A stretch of DNA of 64,000 nucleotides from Selenomonadaceae bacterium (GCA_017535925.1 JAFXTD010000062.1:1-64000); one strand, 5' to 3'. Numbered from the stretch's first letter, positions 1-8,849 are shown. The notes: a model not told the origin generated them from the sequence alone. A program made the numbers and translations.

Positions 1-186
1 ACCTTAGACGAGCTGTTTGGCTTGCCGCTACCGTCGCCGCTTTCAAAGACCCCGCTGTCAGTCTTTTCTACCAGAAGAAACGAAGACCATTTGACTGCCA
101 TCGGGCATGTCTGTCATAAGATGCTTGCCATTATTTTTGCCATCCTTCGTGATAACAAACCTTATGTTCCGGCTTCAGCTTCTTGA
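1..186 (+). pseudogene. IS110-family transposase, C-terminal remnant (frameshifted)
   Basis: The stretch encodes the C-terminal end of an IS110/IS116/IS902-type (Transposase_20) transposase in two frames. Frame 3 (from base 3) reads LRRAVWLAATVAAFKDPAV followed by SLFYQKKR; frame 1 then continues with HLTAIGHVCHKMLAI and ILRDNKPYVP before a TGA at 184-186. The join lies near bases 90-97, so a single-base indel separates the two halves. The gene begins outside the window, so its full state cannot be judged. No terminal repeats were seen, which is normal for IS110 elements. It may be dead, or the indel may be a sequencing error. Family assignment is by recognition of the C-terminal pattern. Confidence 0.7.
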
Positions 187-201
187 CTTTTCATAGCCGG
201 T

Positions 202-1485
202 CTAAAAAATTTTTTCTCGCTCGAAAGAAATTGTCGTCGCCAAATTTTTCGACAGCCGCGAAAAAATTCTATCCTTGACGCCGTCGGATTCTTCTTCTGT
301 CGCCTCCTGTAAGATGACCAAAAATATATTTCCGTTCTTCGATATGCAATCGCTCCGCCGCAACGAATGAATCAAAATTTCTTTGAACTCCGCCGCAAAA
401 TTTTCGTCGGGCAACGTGAATTGCATGAGCGTCAAACCTTTTTTGTAGTTGTCCGCCATGCGCACAAGCATCCGATAAATTTTTTTGAAGTCTTCGAACT
501 CAACGAAATACGCGCCTGCCTCAATGTTCCGTTCGGCAAGTATCAGTTGCATTTGAGATATTCCCGACGATAAAATTTTTTCCGAGCGGTTGTGTTTGCC
601 GAAGAATGAAATTCCGTGCTTGCCGTGATGTTTGACTTCATAAAGAGCCGCGTCAGCTTTCTTGTACAACGTCTGAAAATCTTTTCCCTCATCGGGAACA
701 AAGACTGCACCGACACTCACGCCCAACGGAATGTTCATATCCGCGCCGAATAATTTTTTCGCGTAAACGACGATTTGGCTGTTCAGAAAAGAAGTTTTGT
801 ATCGCAAAATTTTTTCGTCATAAACATTTTCCAAAAATGCCGTGAATTCGTCACCGCCCATGCGCCCGATTAAATCCTCCTTGCGAATTATGCTTCTTAT
901 CAGCTCGGAAAATTTTATCAAAATTTTGTCGCCCGCCGCGTGTCCGTAAATATCGTTGACGAGTTTAAAACTGTCCAAGTCAATCATCAGCAACGCGCCC
1001 GATGAAATTTTGAGACGTTCGCCGATTTCTCTTTGCGAAGCCGATTTATTCAGCAACTTCGTAAGCGGATCAGTCGAGGCGGCAACTTTGAGCCCGTGAA
1101 TTTTGTCCAGATTATCGATTATGTTTCCGACGCGCCGAATCAAAACATCGGGACGGACGGGCTTGCGAATATAATCTGCCGCACCGACTTCGAAGCCTTT
1201 TATTTCGCTTTCGTCGTCTTCATTCGCCGACATGAAAATTATCGGCACGGGCTCCGAACTCTGCTCTTGTAAAATCCTGTGCAATTCGTAGCCGCTCATC
1301 TCCGGCATCATTAAATCCGACAAAACCAAATCGGGTTGTTCAATTTCAAAAAGTTCTATCGCCTCTGCGCCGCTCGTTGCCGTCACGATTTCATATTTTT
1401 GCGACAAGATTCGCCTGACAAGCATTAACATCATTTCTTCGTCGTCGACAACCAAAATTTTTTTCAACTGCCCGTCTCCAACCAT
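202..1485 (-). CDS. Response regulator with GGDEF diguanylate cyclase domain
   Basis: Cytoplasmic regulator of 427 residues expected to make cyclic di-GMP when phosphorylated. A receiver domain spans about residues 8-125, with the acidic pair D14-D15, phospho-acceptor D57 in LVLSDLMMP and K108. A GGDEF domain follows (about 138-300) with an intact GGDEF at 210-214 and an inhibitory-site RxxD (R201-D204) five residues upstream, so product inhibition is likely. The C-terminal ~110 residues resemble a second, degenerate GGDEF fold: the position of the motif reads NGNIF. The start overlaps the 3' end of the upstream hybrid kinase by 22 bases, with GAGGA nine bases before the ATG, so the two genes are translationally coupled and probably form one phosphorelay. 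No EAL domain is present. Confidence 0.92.
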   Translation of the reverse strand: MVGDGQLKKILVVDDEEMMLMLVRRILSQKYEIVTATSGAEAIELFEIEQPDLVLSDLMMPEMSGYELHRILQEQSSEPVPIIFMSANEDDESEIKGFEVGAADYIRKPVRPDVLIRRVGNIIDNLDKIHGLKVAASTDPLTKLLNKSASQREIGERLKISSGALLMIDLDSFKLVNDIYGHAAGDKILIKFSELIRSIIRKEDLIGRMGGDEFTAFLENVYDEKILRYKTSFLNSQIVVYAKKLFGADMNIPLGVSVGAVFVPDEGKDFQTLYKKADAALYEVKHHGKHGISFFGKHNRSEKILSSGISQMQLILAERNIEAGAYFVEFEDFKKIYRMLVRMADNYKKGLTLMQFTLPDENFAAEFKEILIHSLRRSDCISKNGNIFLVILQEATEEESDGVKDRIFSRLSKNLATTISFEREKIF

Positions 1486-4400
1486 TTTGCAATTTCCTCG
1501 CGAACTTTTTTGTAATATGCCATTAACGCCGCGTGATTCGATTGAATTTCTTCCGTCGAATTGTTTTTCGCAGCCATTTCCAAGTTTTTTGCCGCCTCAC
1601 TCAAATTTTCCGCACCGATTGAAAGAGAAGTCGACTTCAAAGCGTGAACCAATATCTGATAGCCTTTCCAATCGCCCGAATCAAATTTTTCTTGAAGCTT
1701 ATCAGCTTTCTTGCCGTCAGCGAAGGTCGTCAGCATTTGTTCGAAGAAACTCTTGCTGTCCATGCAATATTTCAAGCCGACTTCCAAATTTATATCGGGA
1801 CAAGCCGCCGAAAATTTTTTACACTCCGCGTCGCTGAAAGTGTCAGTGTCAACAGCTTCCTCGACTTGAGCAATTTCCTCGACCTCTTGAATTTTTTCGG
1901 GTTCGGGAATTTTTTTTGTCTCCTCCTCGAATTTTATAAGCTCGGCGGGCAAATGCCTTTCCAACATTTCTTCCAGCTCGGAAACTTCAATCGGCTTGCT
2001 CAAATAATCGTCGAAGCCCTCGCGCAAATAAAATTCTCTCATGCCGGCTATTGCGCTTGCCGTCAACATTATCACCTTCGTTTTGTCGCTCAAAAGTTTT
2101 TCACGGCGCATTTTTTTCAGTGTCTCGATACCGTTCATAACCGGCATCATGTTATCCAAAAATATTATGTGGTAAAAATTTTTCTTGAGAAGTTCGATTC
2201 CTTGTTGCCCGCTTTCGGCGAGGTCGGGCACGATTTTATTGCGCTTGAGCAAACCTGTTACAACTTTTAAATTCATGTCGTTATCGTCGATTGCCAAAAC
2301 TCTTGCGCCTTCCGCCGTCAAATATTTTTTCACGCCGGTTTTTTCAAGCCGATTCATCTTTTGTTCGTCGTAGTCACCTATAGGGGTCTTATCAATGATT
2401 CTTTGTGTCAGCTTAAATGAAAACGTCGAGCCTTTGCCGTATTCGCTTTCCACTTCCAATTTGCTGCCCATCATGTCCAATAATTTTTGCACAATCGATA
2501 TTCCGAGCCCCGTGCCTTCAATGTTGCGATTTTTTTCCTCTTCCAATCGCCGGAACGACATGAATAAATTTTCAATGTCCTCTGCGCGAATTCCTATGCC
2601 GGTATCGGAAACTTTCACTTGTAAATTCAGCGTGTCAGTGTCGAGTTCCGCTCCGCTTATCGACAATGTCACCGAGCCTTCATGAGTGTATTTGACCGCG
2701 TTGGTTAAAATGTTCGTGATTACTTGCCGCAACCGCACATCGTCTCCGTACAAACTCTTCGGCAAAGTCGAATCTATTTCCGTTTTGAATTCCAAGCCTT
2801 TTTTCTTTGCACGCTCCGCCGTCATGTTTACCAAGTCGTCTATCAAATGAATTGTTTCGTAGCGGACGGACATTATTTCCATTTTGCCGTCTTCGATTTT
2901 GCTGAAGTCGAGAATTGAATTTATCAGCGAAAGAAGAGTTTTGCCCGCGCTCTGAATATTTGCCGCATAATCCAAAACTTCATCGCTCTTGCTTTCGCGC
3001 AGAATCATTTCGTTCATGCCGAGCACCGCATTTATCGGCGTGCGGATTTCGTGAGACATTTGCGCCAAAAATTGTGATTTCGCTTTGCTCGCAGCCAATG
3101 CCGTTTCCGAAGCAACTTTTAATTGACTGTTCACAGAATCTTGCCAACGCAACAATCGCTTTATCAAAACATGAACGATAACGATACTGATTCCGAGCAA
3201 TACAACGAACATTACGCCCAAAAAAATAATGTTGCCGTAAATATTCCACCAACCGTTTGCCACAACGACCGTAAAATTAGACGTAATATTTTTTTTCGTC
3301 GTGCACGCCACAAGTTTTCCCGTGTAGTCGCGCAGAGTTTTAACCGTTTCATTTTCATAAACACCGGAGTATTCCGTGCCGAAAATATCCGTCATGCGGT
3401 TTCGTGACAACTGATAAACGGCATTAGGATGATTGATAATTATTCCGTTCTTGTCTACGAGAAAAGCGTAGCTGTCTTTGCTGTAGCTCTTGCCCAAAAC
3501 TTGAATCAAGCGGTCGATATAAAAATCTATTGCGAAGATACCTATAAATTCATTTTTCTCACTGAAAACCAATTGTGACATGGTGATACAATAAAGCCCG
3601 GTCTGCGCGTCGTAGTAAGGCGACGAAATGCTGAATCCCGACACCGAACTTTGCGTTTCAATGTACCATGGTCGCTTATCTACATGCCAATTCGGATCGG
3701 TCGACTCCCAACCGTTATTCATAATGACGTTGTGTTCCTTGTAAGGGTTGGCAAGATAGCAAACGGAAATTTCGGGATAGTGTTTGGCGAGGTCGTCGAG
3801 AAATTTTACGGCTTTCGGATAATCGTTCATCAATTCGGGATGCTCTTTCAAAAGATTGGCGAACATGCTCAAAATTGCTCGTTGATGTTCTATCCAGTTG
3901 GAAAGTTGGTGTTCGTAAGTGTCTGCTTCGCGATTCATTTTCGTATCGCCCAAGTTCGTTGTCGTGTTGAAACATATTGAAAACGCCAAAGACATTGCCA
4001 CGATTAAAACGGCAATGACACCGATTCGGGCGTAACGACTGACCTTTGAAAGTTCTTCGTCTTGGAAATTTTTATCGTCGGGTAAAATTTTTTTGTCACT
4101 TGAAACTATCGTGGAAAACGAAAAAAGATTTTCCAACATGTCTGAAAGTTTCAAAGCCGATTCGCGAACTTGCGCCGCACATTCTGCAGGAGGAGCTCCG
4201 CTTTCAACAGTTTTTGTGCTCGATAAATCCAAAATATTTCTCAACGGGTCTCTCAATTCGCGTGAAAGTCGCGATAAAAATTCTTCTTTGACACGCAATG
4301 CCTTTTCCGCAAGTAAACCGTTTTTCATTGCGTTCAGATAGAAAAAAATTATCGCAAACATCATCAGCAAACTTAACAGCGTCGTAAATATCATTTGCAG

Positions 4401-5255
4401 GTAACTGGTTTTATAGAACGCCCAATTATCGACGCTCAATATCATGTACCAGCCGTTGTTTGTCGTGGAACTGAAAATCGTATGCTCGTCGCCGTCGATT
4501 TGCGCTATAAAACTTTCGTTGTTGTTCGATTGAATTATACGATTTAAAACCACTTCATAATCGGGCAACTTCTCTGAAAGTTTTTCGCCGACCAATTTCA
4601 TATCCGTGTAGCCGATTATCATTCCGCTTTTCGTCACGATTAAAGCTTTGCGGTCGCTCGTCGAACCCATTTTCCGAATCAAATATTGAATCTCCGAAAG
4701 ATTGAAATCTGTCGCAACCACCGTTTTGTTGTCCGTCAACATTTTCGATATTGTGTAGCACATCATGCCGGTCATTGCGTCGATATACGGCTCTGTTATG
4801 TAAACTTTGTCGGGATTTTCTGCCGCGCCTCTGTACCAAAGCCGCTCCGTCACGTGATATTCCGGCGGCATGTCAAAATCGGGAATTATCGACCAATCGT
4901 TGTTCGCCACGTAGACATTGAAACATACTCCGTCCGTTAAATTTTTCTGCTCGCGTTTTCGATTTCGAAAAAAAGTTTCAAGGTCTTTGTGCGGCATATT
5001 GGCTTTCAACAGTTGCTCCGTTTCCATTGCCAATTTCATTGTCGTGTTTTCAGCCGTCTGCAGTGTATCTTGAAAATCCGAACGAATTATTTCCAACTGC
5101 GCTTGCCCTATCTCTTCGGCTTGGTTCGAGGTCATTTGAAAGATAAGCCGCACGTTCATGAATATCACAAGCAAAAAAATTATCGTGATTGCCGTGATTA
5201 TCATGAAGTCGGAGCGTTTGCCGTCCTTTAATATCTGCCAATCTTTCAAGTTCAT
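1464..5255 (-). CDS. Hybrid sensor histidine kinase with two tandem Cache sensor modules, REC and HPt
   Basis: Inner-membrane phosphorelay kinase of 1263 residues. Order: TM about 16-38, extracytoplasmic double-Cache-like sensor to about 285, TM about 288-310, and a cytoplasmic DHp-like helix whose H-box reads SRELRDPL (Arg332 where His is expected). Then TM about 412-432, a second Cache-like sensor with a WHVDKRPWY motif, TM about 675-697, and an intact HisKA (MSHEIRTP, His735). After this come HATPase_c (N-box NILTNAVKY, G-box GTGLG), a receiver domain (phospho-Asp about 1034 in FLDNMMPVMNG) and a C-terminal HPt with His1204 in VHALKS. The first half therefore looks like a duplicated kinase input module that has lost its His and its ATPase domain. 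The partner is the overlapping REC-GGDEF gene. Ligand unknown; Cache domains commonly bind small metabolites such as amino acids or organic acids. Confidence 0.93.
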   Translation of the reverse strand: MNLKDWQILKDGKRSDFMIITAITIIFLLVIFMNVRLIFQMTSNQAEEIGQAQLEIIRSDFQDTLQTAENTTMKLAMETEQLLKANMPHKDLETFFRNRKREQKNLTDGVCFNVYVANNDWSIIPDFDMPPEYHVTERLWYRGAAENPDKVYITEPYIDAMTGMMCYTISKMLTDNKTVVATDFNLSEIQYLIRKMGSTSDRKALIVTKSGMIIGYTDMKLVGEKLSEKLPDYEVVLNRIIQSNNNESFIAQIDGDEHTIFSSTTNNGWYMILSVDNWAFYKTSYLQMIFTTLLSLLMMFAIIFFYLNAMKNGLLAEKALRVKEEFLSRLSRELRDPLRNILDLSSTKTVESGAPPAECAAQVRESALKLSDMLENLFSFSTIVSSDKKILPDDKNFQDEELSKVSRYARIGVIAVLIVAMSLAFSICFNTTTNLGDTKMNREADTYEHQLSNWIEHQRAILSMFANLLKEHPELMNDYPKAVKFLDDLAKHYPEISVCYLANPYKEHNVIMNNGWESTDPNWHVDKRPWYIETQSSVSGFSISSPYYDAQTGLYCITMSQLVFSEKNEFIGIFAIDFYIDRLIQVLGKSYSKDSYAFLVDKNGIIINHPNAVYQLSRNRMTDIFGTEYSGVYENETVKTLRDYTGKLVACTTKKNITSNFTVVVANGWWNIYGNIIFLGVMFVVLLGISIVIVHVLIKRLLRWQDSVNSQLKVASETALAASKAKSQFLAQMSHEIRTPINAVLGMNEMILRESKSDEVLDYAANIQSAGKTLLSLINSILDFSKIEDGKMEIMSVRYETIHLIDDLVNMTAERAKKKGLEFKTEIDSTLPKSLYGDDVRLRQVITNILTNAVKYTHEGSVTLSISGAELDTDTLNLQVKVSDTGIGIRAEDIENLFMSFRRLEEEKNRNIEGTGLGISIVQKLLDMMGSKLEVESEYGKGSTFSFKLTQRIIDKTPIGDYDEQKMNRLEKTGVKKYLTAEGARVLAIDDNDMNLKVVTGLLKRNKIVPDLAESGQQGIELLKKNFYHIIFLDNMMPVMNGIETLKKMRREKLLSDKTKVIMLTASAIAGMREFYLREGFDDYLSKPIEVSELEEMLERHLPAELIKFEEETKKIPEPEKIQEVEEIAQVEEAVDTDTFSDAECKKFSAACPDINLEVGLKYCMDSKSFFEQMLTTFADGKKADKLQEKFDSGDWKGYQILVHALKSTSLSIGAENLSEAAKNLEMAAKNNSTEEIQSNHAALMAYYKKVREEIAKWLETGS

Positions 5256-5415
5256 TCGAATTCACTTCCGATTCGTTTTTCCATATTATAACTTGCCGAG
5301 TCTTATTTAGACTATACACTTTTTTCAAAAGCCGATCACTTTTTGCCGAAAGGTTACATTCTTCGGAATTTTATGCTTTAATTGAATCACTCTGATATTG
5401 TTCTTAGTTGCCAAC

Positions 5416-5446
5416 AAAAAAGTCGGACTCTGTTGTCCGACTTTAA
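5416..5446. terminator. Terminator-like hairpin upstream of the LytTR regulator
   Basis: An 8-bp perfect stem AGTCGGAC / GTCCGACT (5421-5428 and 5435-5442) with a 6-base loop is flanked by A5 on the left and TTT on the right. It sits in the divergent spacer between the hybrid kinase and the LytTR gene, 22 bases upstream of that gene's ATG, so it would be in the regulator's leader as an attenuator or be a stray terminator. Function not established. Confidence 0.5.
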
Positions 5447-5464
5447 TTTAAACAGGTGATTTCC

Positions 5465-6211
5465 ATGAATATAGCCATCGTCGACGACCAATCGGGCGAT
5501 TTACTTTCCGCCGAATCTTTTTTGAAAGATTATCTCATAAGAAATTTCCCTGAAGTTGCTCAATCCGTTAAGATTAATATTTTCAACAATCCTGAAGAAT
5601 TTTTGAGCAACTTTGAGTCTGACCACTTCGATTTACTTATTCTCGATATTTTTATGAGACCTCTCAACGGAATTCAAGTTGCGCAAGTCGTTCGTGAAAG
5701 AGATTCAGACGTTTCGATAATTTTTTTGACCAACAGCGAAGATTTTATCCTCGAAGGTTACAAAGTCTTTGCCGTCGGATATTTTCTCAAGCCGCTCACC
5801 GAAAACGTCGAACAATTCACCAAAACTTTTTACTACATCTTCCCGCGCCTCGTTGAGAATCGAAGAAAGCTGTCTGTTCGCGTCGATGGCAACGATATTC
5901 TCGTTCCCTACAAAAGCATTCGCTACATTGACATTGACGAACGGCATCATCTGCGTATTCATCTGCCGAACAAAGAATTTCCCGTGAATATGACTTACGC
6001 CGAGTGCGTCGACGTTTTGAAGAAAGATTCTCGTTTCGTCGAATGCTATCATCGAATAATTGTCAACATGGATTTTATCAAATCAATGGACAGCGAGGAT
6101 TTTATTTTAACCGACGGAACAAAAATTCCAATCAGCAAGCGCAAAAGTAAGGAATCAAAGTTAAAATACATGTCTCATTTGATAAATCTCAACTCTGCCA
6201 ATACATGGTGA
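5465..6211 (+). CDS. LytTR-family response regulator (AgrA/LytR-like)
   Basis: Two-domain transcription factor of 248 residues. The receiver domain (about 1-125) has D7-D8, phospho-Asp61 in LLILDIF and a K in LKPL. The LytTR DNA-binding domain (about 145-240) includes the typical RYIDIDERHH and ECYHRIIVNMDFIKSM segments. The ATG at 5465 is preferred over the GTG at 5456 because AGG at 5453-5455 then lies at a normal distance. The gene runs head-on into the AgrC-like kinase and their 3' ends overlap by 23 bases. The adjacency suggests a cognate pair of the quorum-sensing or bacteriocin type, but no pheromone precursor gene was recognised nearby. Confidence 0.9.
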   Translation: MNIAIVDDQSGDLLSAESFLKDYLIRNFPEVAQSVKINIFNNPEEFLSNFESDHFDLLILDIFMRPLNGIQVAQVVRERDSDVSIIFLTNSEDFILEGYKVFAVGYFLKPLTENVEQFTKTFYYIFPRLVENRRKLSVRVDGNDILVPYKSIRYIDIDERHHLRIHLPNKEFPVNMTYAECVDVLKKDSRFVECYHRIIVNMDFIKSMDSEDFILTDGTKIPISKRKSKESKLKYMSHLINLNSANTW

Positions 6212-7487
6212 CTTTAAAAATCCCATCCTCCTGTGAAAAATCTGTATATGCGTTGTATTTTTCGGAAAAAATTTTAATCGACGCCATACCGAGCCCGTGA
6301 CCTTCGGTTGAAGTTTGCGGATAATTTTTTTCGTCAAAGCTTATCTGTTCGTCATAAATATTTGAAATTTCGAGAACACATTGACCGTTTACGCTTTGAA
6401 TAACGATTGAAATCTTTTTTCTGCTGGTCGGTTGCCGACTGCTTGCATTTATCGCGTTTTCGAGCAGATTCGAAATTAAAATGGCGAAATCTCTTTCATC
6501 AATCGAAATTCTGTTCGGCAAATTAATTTTGTGCTTGATTTTAATGCCGAGTTTTTCGGCGCGACCGATATAAACACTCAACGCGGCGTTTATCAACGGT
6601 TGCGAGCAAAAATTTTTGACTGCGGTCTTGCCGAGAAATTTTTCTTCGTTGCTGATATAATTTTTTGCGTCATCGATTTTGCCTTCCTGCAACATCATGT
6701 AAATCAATCGGAAGTTATGCCTCAAATCATGCCGCATGACCAAAACTTGTTCGCGACTCTCCTGCATAAGCCGATTATATTCGCTTAAAGCGGTTAATTG
6801 CTCCTTCATCAGCCGAACATTTTGTCGAGTACGCTTTTCTTCCCGTAATTGTTCGGTCGTCAGCAAAATATGACGATAGAATAAGAAAAAAACAATCGGC
6901 AAATAAAATCTGGACAACCTTTCTTGCCAAGAGTGAATCACAGGCTCCTGCGACCAGAGCAACAACACGGGAATAATCATTGCAAAAGGAAAAAAGGCTG
7001 CAAAGTTTCCGTAGTCCTCGAAAAATTTGTTTGGCGGCAACAAATTTCGGAAAAAACGTTTTGCAAAGGGCAAGCTGAAGATAAAAAACAACAGATACAA
7101 TACTGCATGAGCAAAAATAATTTCGCGTTCGCTCTCAAAAAATGATACGACAATTATCGCGGAAAAATTATGCAATATGGTGCTCCAAATGTCTGCCATA
7201 CCAAAAACAAAAACGTGCCGAACGAAATTTCTGCGAACCGCCGCCACAAAAACTATCATATAAGGAATCCAACCCAATATCAAAATGAATTTATAAACCG
7301 GCGCATGAATTCCGTAATTCGAGAAGATAAAATAATTCCCGACGCTGCTTAAAATTCCCCAAACGAAAAATCCGCCCGACAAATTTTTTCGTTCGGCATC
7401 AGTCATACCGTTACTGAAAGCGAAATACATCAAGCAGAAATAAGAAAGCAAAATCACTGAAGATAAGACAGCCAAACACGTAAACAT
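6189..7487 (-). CDS. AgrC/ComD-like sensor histidine kinase (GHKL type)
   Basis: Membrane sensor kinase of about 432 residues. The N-terminal ~220 residues hold six or seven hydrophobic helices, as in peptide-sensing HPK10 kinases. These are followed by a coiled linker and the H-box VMRHDLRHNF. A GHKL ATPase domain follows, with N-box NLLENAINAS and G-box GHGLGMASIK. The start at 7487 (MFTCLAV) is chosen because GGAG precedes it by seven bases; an upstream in-frame ATG at 7523 has no close ribosome-binding site. The gene is convergent with, and overlaps by 23 bases, the LytTR regulator, its likely partner. The stimulus is unknown. Confidence 0.88.
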   Translation of the reverse strand: MFTCLAVLSSVILLSYFCLMYFAFSNGMTDAERKNLSGGFFVWGILSSVGNYFIFSNYGIHAPVYKFILILGWIPYMIVFVAAVRRNFVRHVFVFGMADIWSTILHNFSAIIVVSFFESEREIIFAHAVLYLLFFIFSLPFAKRFFRNLLPPNKFFEDYGNFAAFFPFAMIIPVLLLWSQEPVIHSWQERLSRFYLPIVFFLFYRHILLTTEQLREEKRTRQNVRLMKEQLTALSEYNRLMQESREQVLVMRHDLRHNFRLIYMMLQEGKIDDAKNYISNEEKFLGKTAVKNFCSQPLINAALSVYIGRAEKLGIKIKHKINLPNRISIDERDFAILISNLLENAINASSRQPTSRKKISIVIQSVNGQCVLEISNIYDEQISFDEKNYPQTSTEGHGLGMASIKIFSEKYNAYTDFSQEDGIFKVTMYWQS

Positions 7488-7702
7488 TTCACTACTCCGA
7501 AAAATTTTTTTCGCGCCAATCATATCATAAAGAAATTCTTTCCTCTATATCAAAGAAGATTTTGCCGTGATACTTTTCGCATTGGTGACACATGAAAATT
7601 TATAAAAAATTTAAATACAGTTAAAGGCGGCGTAAAAATATCATGCGATTAAAATCACGAACGGTTATTTGAATTTGTTTCATAAAATTGGGAGGAATAA
7701 AA

Positions 7703-8281
7703 ATGGCAATCAGTTTGAAAAAGGGGCAGAAAGTGGACCTCACGAAGACGAATCCCGGCTTGAGCAAAATTTTAATCGGACTCGGCTGGGATACCAACAG
7801 GTACGACGGCGGCTCCGATTTCGACTTGGACAGCTCGGTTTTCTTGCTTGGTGCCGATTCAAAAGTCACCGGCAACGGCGATTTTATCTTCTTCAACAAC
7901 CTCAAACACTCTTCCGGCAGCGTCGAACATCTCGGCGACAATTTGACGGGCGCGGGCGAAGGCGACGACGAAGAAATTAAAATCGACTTGAGCAAAGTCC
8001 CTGCCGACATTGAGAAAATAGCTTTCACCGTCACGATTTACGAGGCGGAAGAGCGCAAACAAAATTTCGGTCAGGTTGAGAACGCTTTTATCCGTGTTTT
8101 CGACGAGCAGAATAATAAAGAACTCATCCGCTACGATTTGGACGAAGATTTTTCGATTGAGACTGCCGTAATTGTCGGCGAGTTGTATCGCAACAAAGGC
8201 GAATGGAAATTCAACGCAATCGGCTCCGGCTTTGAAGGCGGCTTGGCGGCTCTGGGCAATCACTTCGGCATTTCGATATAG
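7703..8281 (+). CDS. terD: TerD-family stress/tellurite-resistance protein
   Basis: A 192-residue protein of the TerD/CABP family, small acidic cytoplasmic proteins that bind calcium and are linked to tellurite resistance and general stress. The family hallmark features are all visible: start [13 protein letters not shown], the segment [12 protein letters not shown] followed by [10 protein letters not shown], the [16 protein letters not shown] block and the C-terminal GEWKFNAIG. Length equals the family norm. GGAGG at 7691-7695 sits eight bases before the ATG at 7703; a TTG at 7688 is in frame but lies upstream of that site. It stands alone: no terA, terB, terC or other ter genes are adjacent. 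This suggests a single-copy general stress protein rather than a full ter operon. Confidence 0.94.
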   Translation: MAISLKKGQKVDLTKTNPGLSKILIGLGWDTNRYDGGSDFDLDSSVFLLGADSKVTGNGDFIFFNNLKHSSGSVEHLGDNLTGAGEGDDEEIKIDLSKVPADIEKIAFTVTIYEAEERKQNFGQVENAFIRVFDEQNNKELIRYDLDEDFSIETAVIVGELYRNKGEWKFNAIGSGFEGGLAALGNHFGISI

Positions 8282-8363
8282 CCACGGCAACTTTCCTTAA
8301 GTAAGCGTTGGCGAGGCAGGAAGTTTCTGTTTCGCCAACAGCTTTAAAAACGAGGCTTGCTCA

Positions 8364-8435
8364 ATGAAAATTCAAAAGTCAGAAAAGACACCTGTTACCG
8401 TGAATGCAAAAGCCATGTTGAAATACTTTAATTAA
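8364..8435 (+). CDS. Possible 23-residue small ORF
   Basis: An ATG with GAGG eight bases upstream opens a 23-codon frame (MKIQKSEKTPVTVNAKAMLKYFN). Its middle overlaps the left arm of a long inverted repeat (8387-8461). It could be a leader peptide, a fragment of a larger lost gene, or chance. I do not recognise it. Confidence 0.2.
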   Translation: MKIQKSEKTPVTVNAKAMLKYFN

Positions 8436-8461
8436 ATAAAAAAAACCGGTAACAGGTTGTC
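8387..8461. repeat. Long inverted repeat upstream of the broken phosphate permease
   Basis: Arms CCTGTTACCG (8391-8400) and CGGTAACAGG (8447-8456) are perfect complements over 10 bp and extend by about 4 bp with one bulge; the intervening 46 bases are AT-rich and end in A8. It could be an RNA leader structure or a scar of rearrangement. A second, weaker hairpin (GTTGGCGA 8307-8314 / TCGCCAAC 8332-8339) lies just after terD and may act in terD termination. Confidence 0.45.
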
Positions 8462-8519
8462 TTGAAGATAAATCGAGCCGTTTCCTCTTATCAAGAAATG
8501 TTGCGTATAAATCGGCGAT

Positions 8520-8786
8520 ATGATTTTCACCGTAATAATTTTGGCGTTGGTCTTCGATTTTATCAACGGCTTTCACGACACGGCAAATGCAATCGCAACT
8601 TCGGTCAGCACCCGTGCATTGCAACCGAATCATGCGATAATAATGGCGGCAGTTCTGAATTTTGTCGGTGCAATGGTTTCGACGGGCGTGGCTCAACAGA
8701 TACTCAAAGCGTGGTTTATGACGATTCCGATAACAGCGGCAACGGGCGCGGGAGCATTTGCGATTTTGAATTTGTTTTTACGATGA
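8520..8786 (+). pseudogene. PiT-family phosphate permease with large internal deletion
   Basis: An 88-codon frame joins the start of an inorganic phosphate transporter (FDFINGFHDTANAIA, TSVSTRAL, LNFVGAMVSTGVA, the first signature of the PiT family) directly to its last transmembrane segment (AWFMTIPITAATGAGAFAIL). Intact family members are typically several hundred residues long, so most of the transport domain is missing while the reading frame is kept. No convincing ribosome-binding site precedes the ATG. I read it as a decayed gene; translation into a two-helix membrane peptide cannot be excluded. Confidence 0.8.
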
Positions 8787-8810
8787 CACACATAATTACC
8801 TCCTATCAAT

Positions 8811-8849
8811 AAAAAAGCGGCAGGCTTGGTTGCCCGCCGTAATTTTTTT
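8811..8849. terminator. Bidirectional rho-independent terminator
   Basis: A6, then a 9-bp stem with one mismatch (GCGGCAGGC / GCCCGCCGT, 8817-8840) and T7 at 8843-8849. It lies between the 3' end of the broken permease (+) and the 3' end of the RTX gene (-) and can serve both. Confidence 0.8.

Noticed and set aside
7703-8281. Complete tellurite-resistance operon
   Set aside because: Only a single TerD-family gene is present; no other ter genes are adjacent.
8716-8793. Minus-strand 25-codon ORF with AGGAGG five bases before its ATG
   Set aside because: Good ribosome-binding site, but the peptide is antisense to the permease remnant, has no recognisable features and ends in the middle of it; recorded as chance or a deletion scar.
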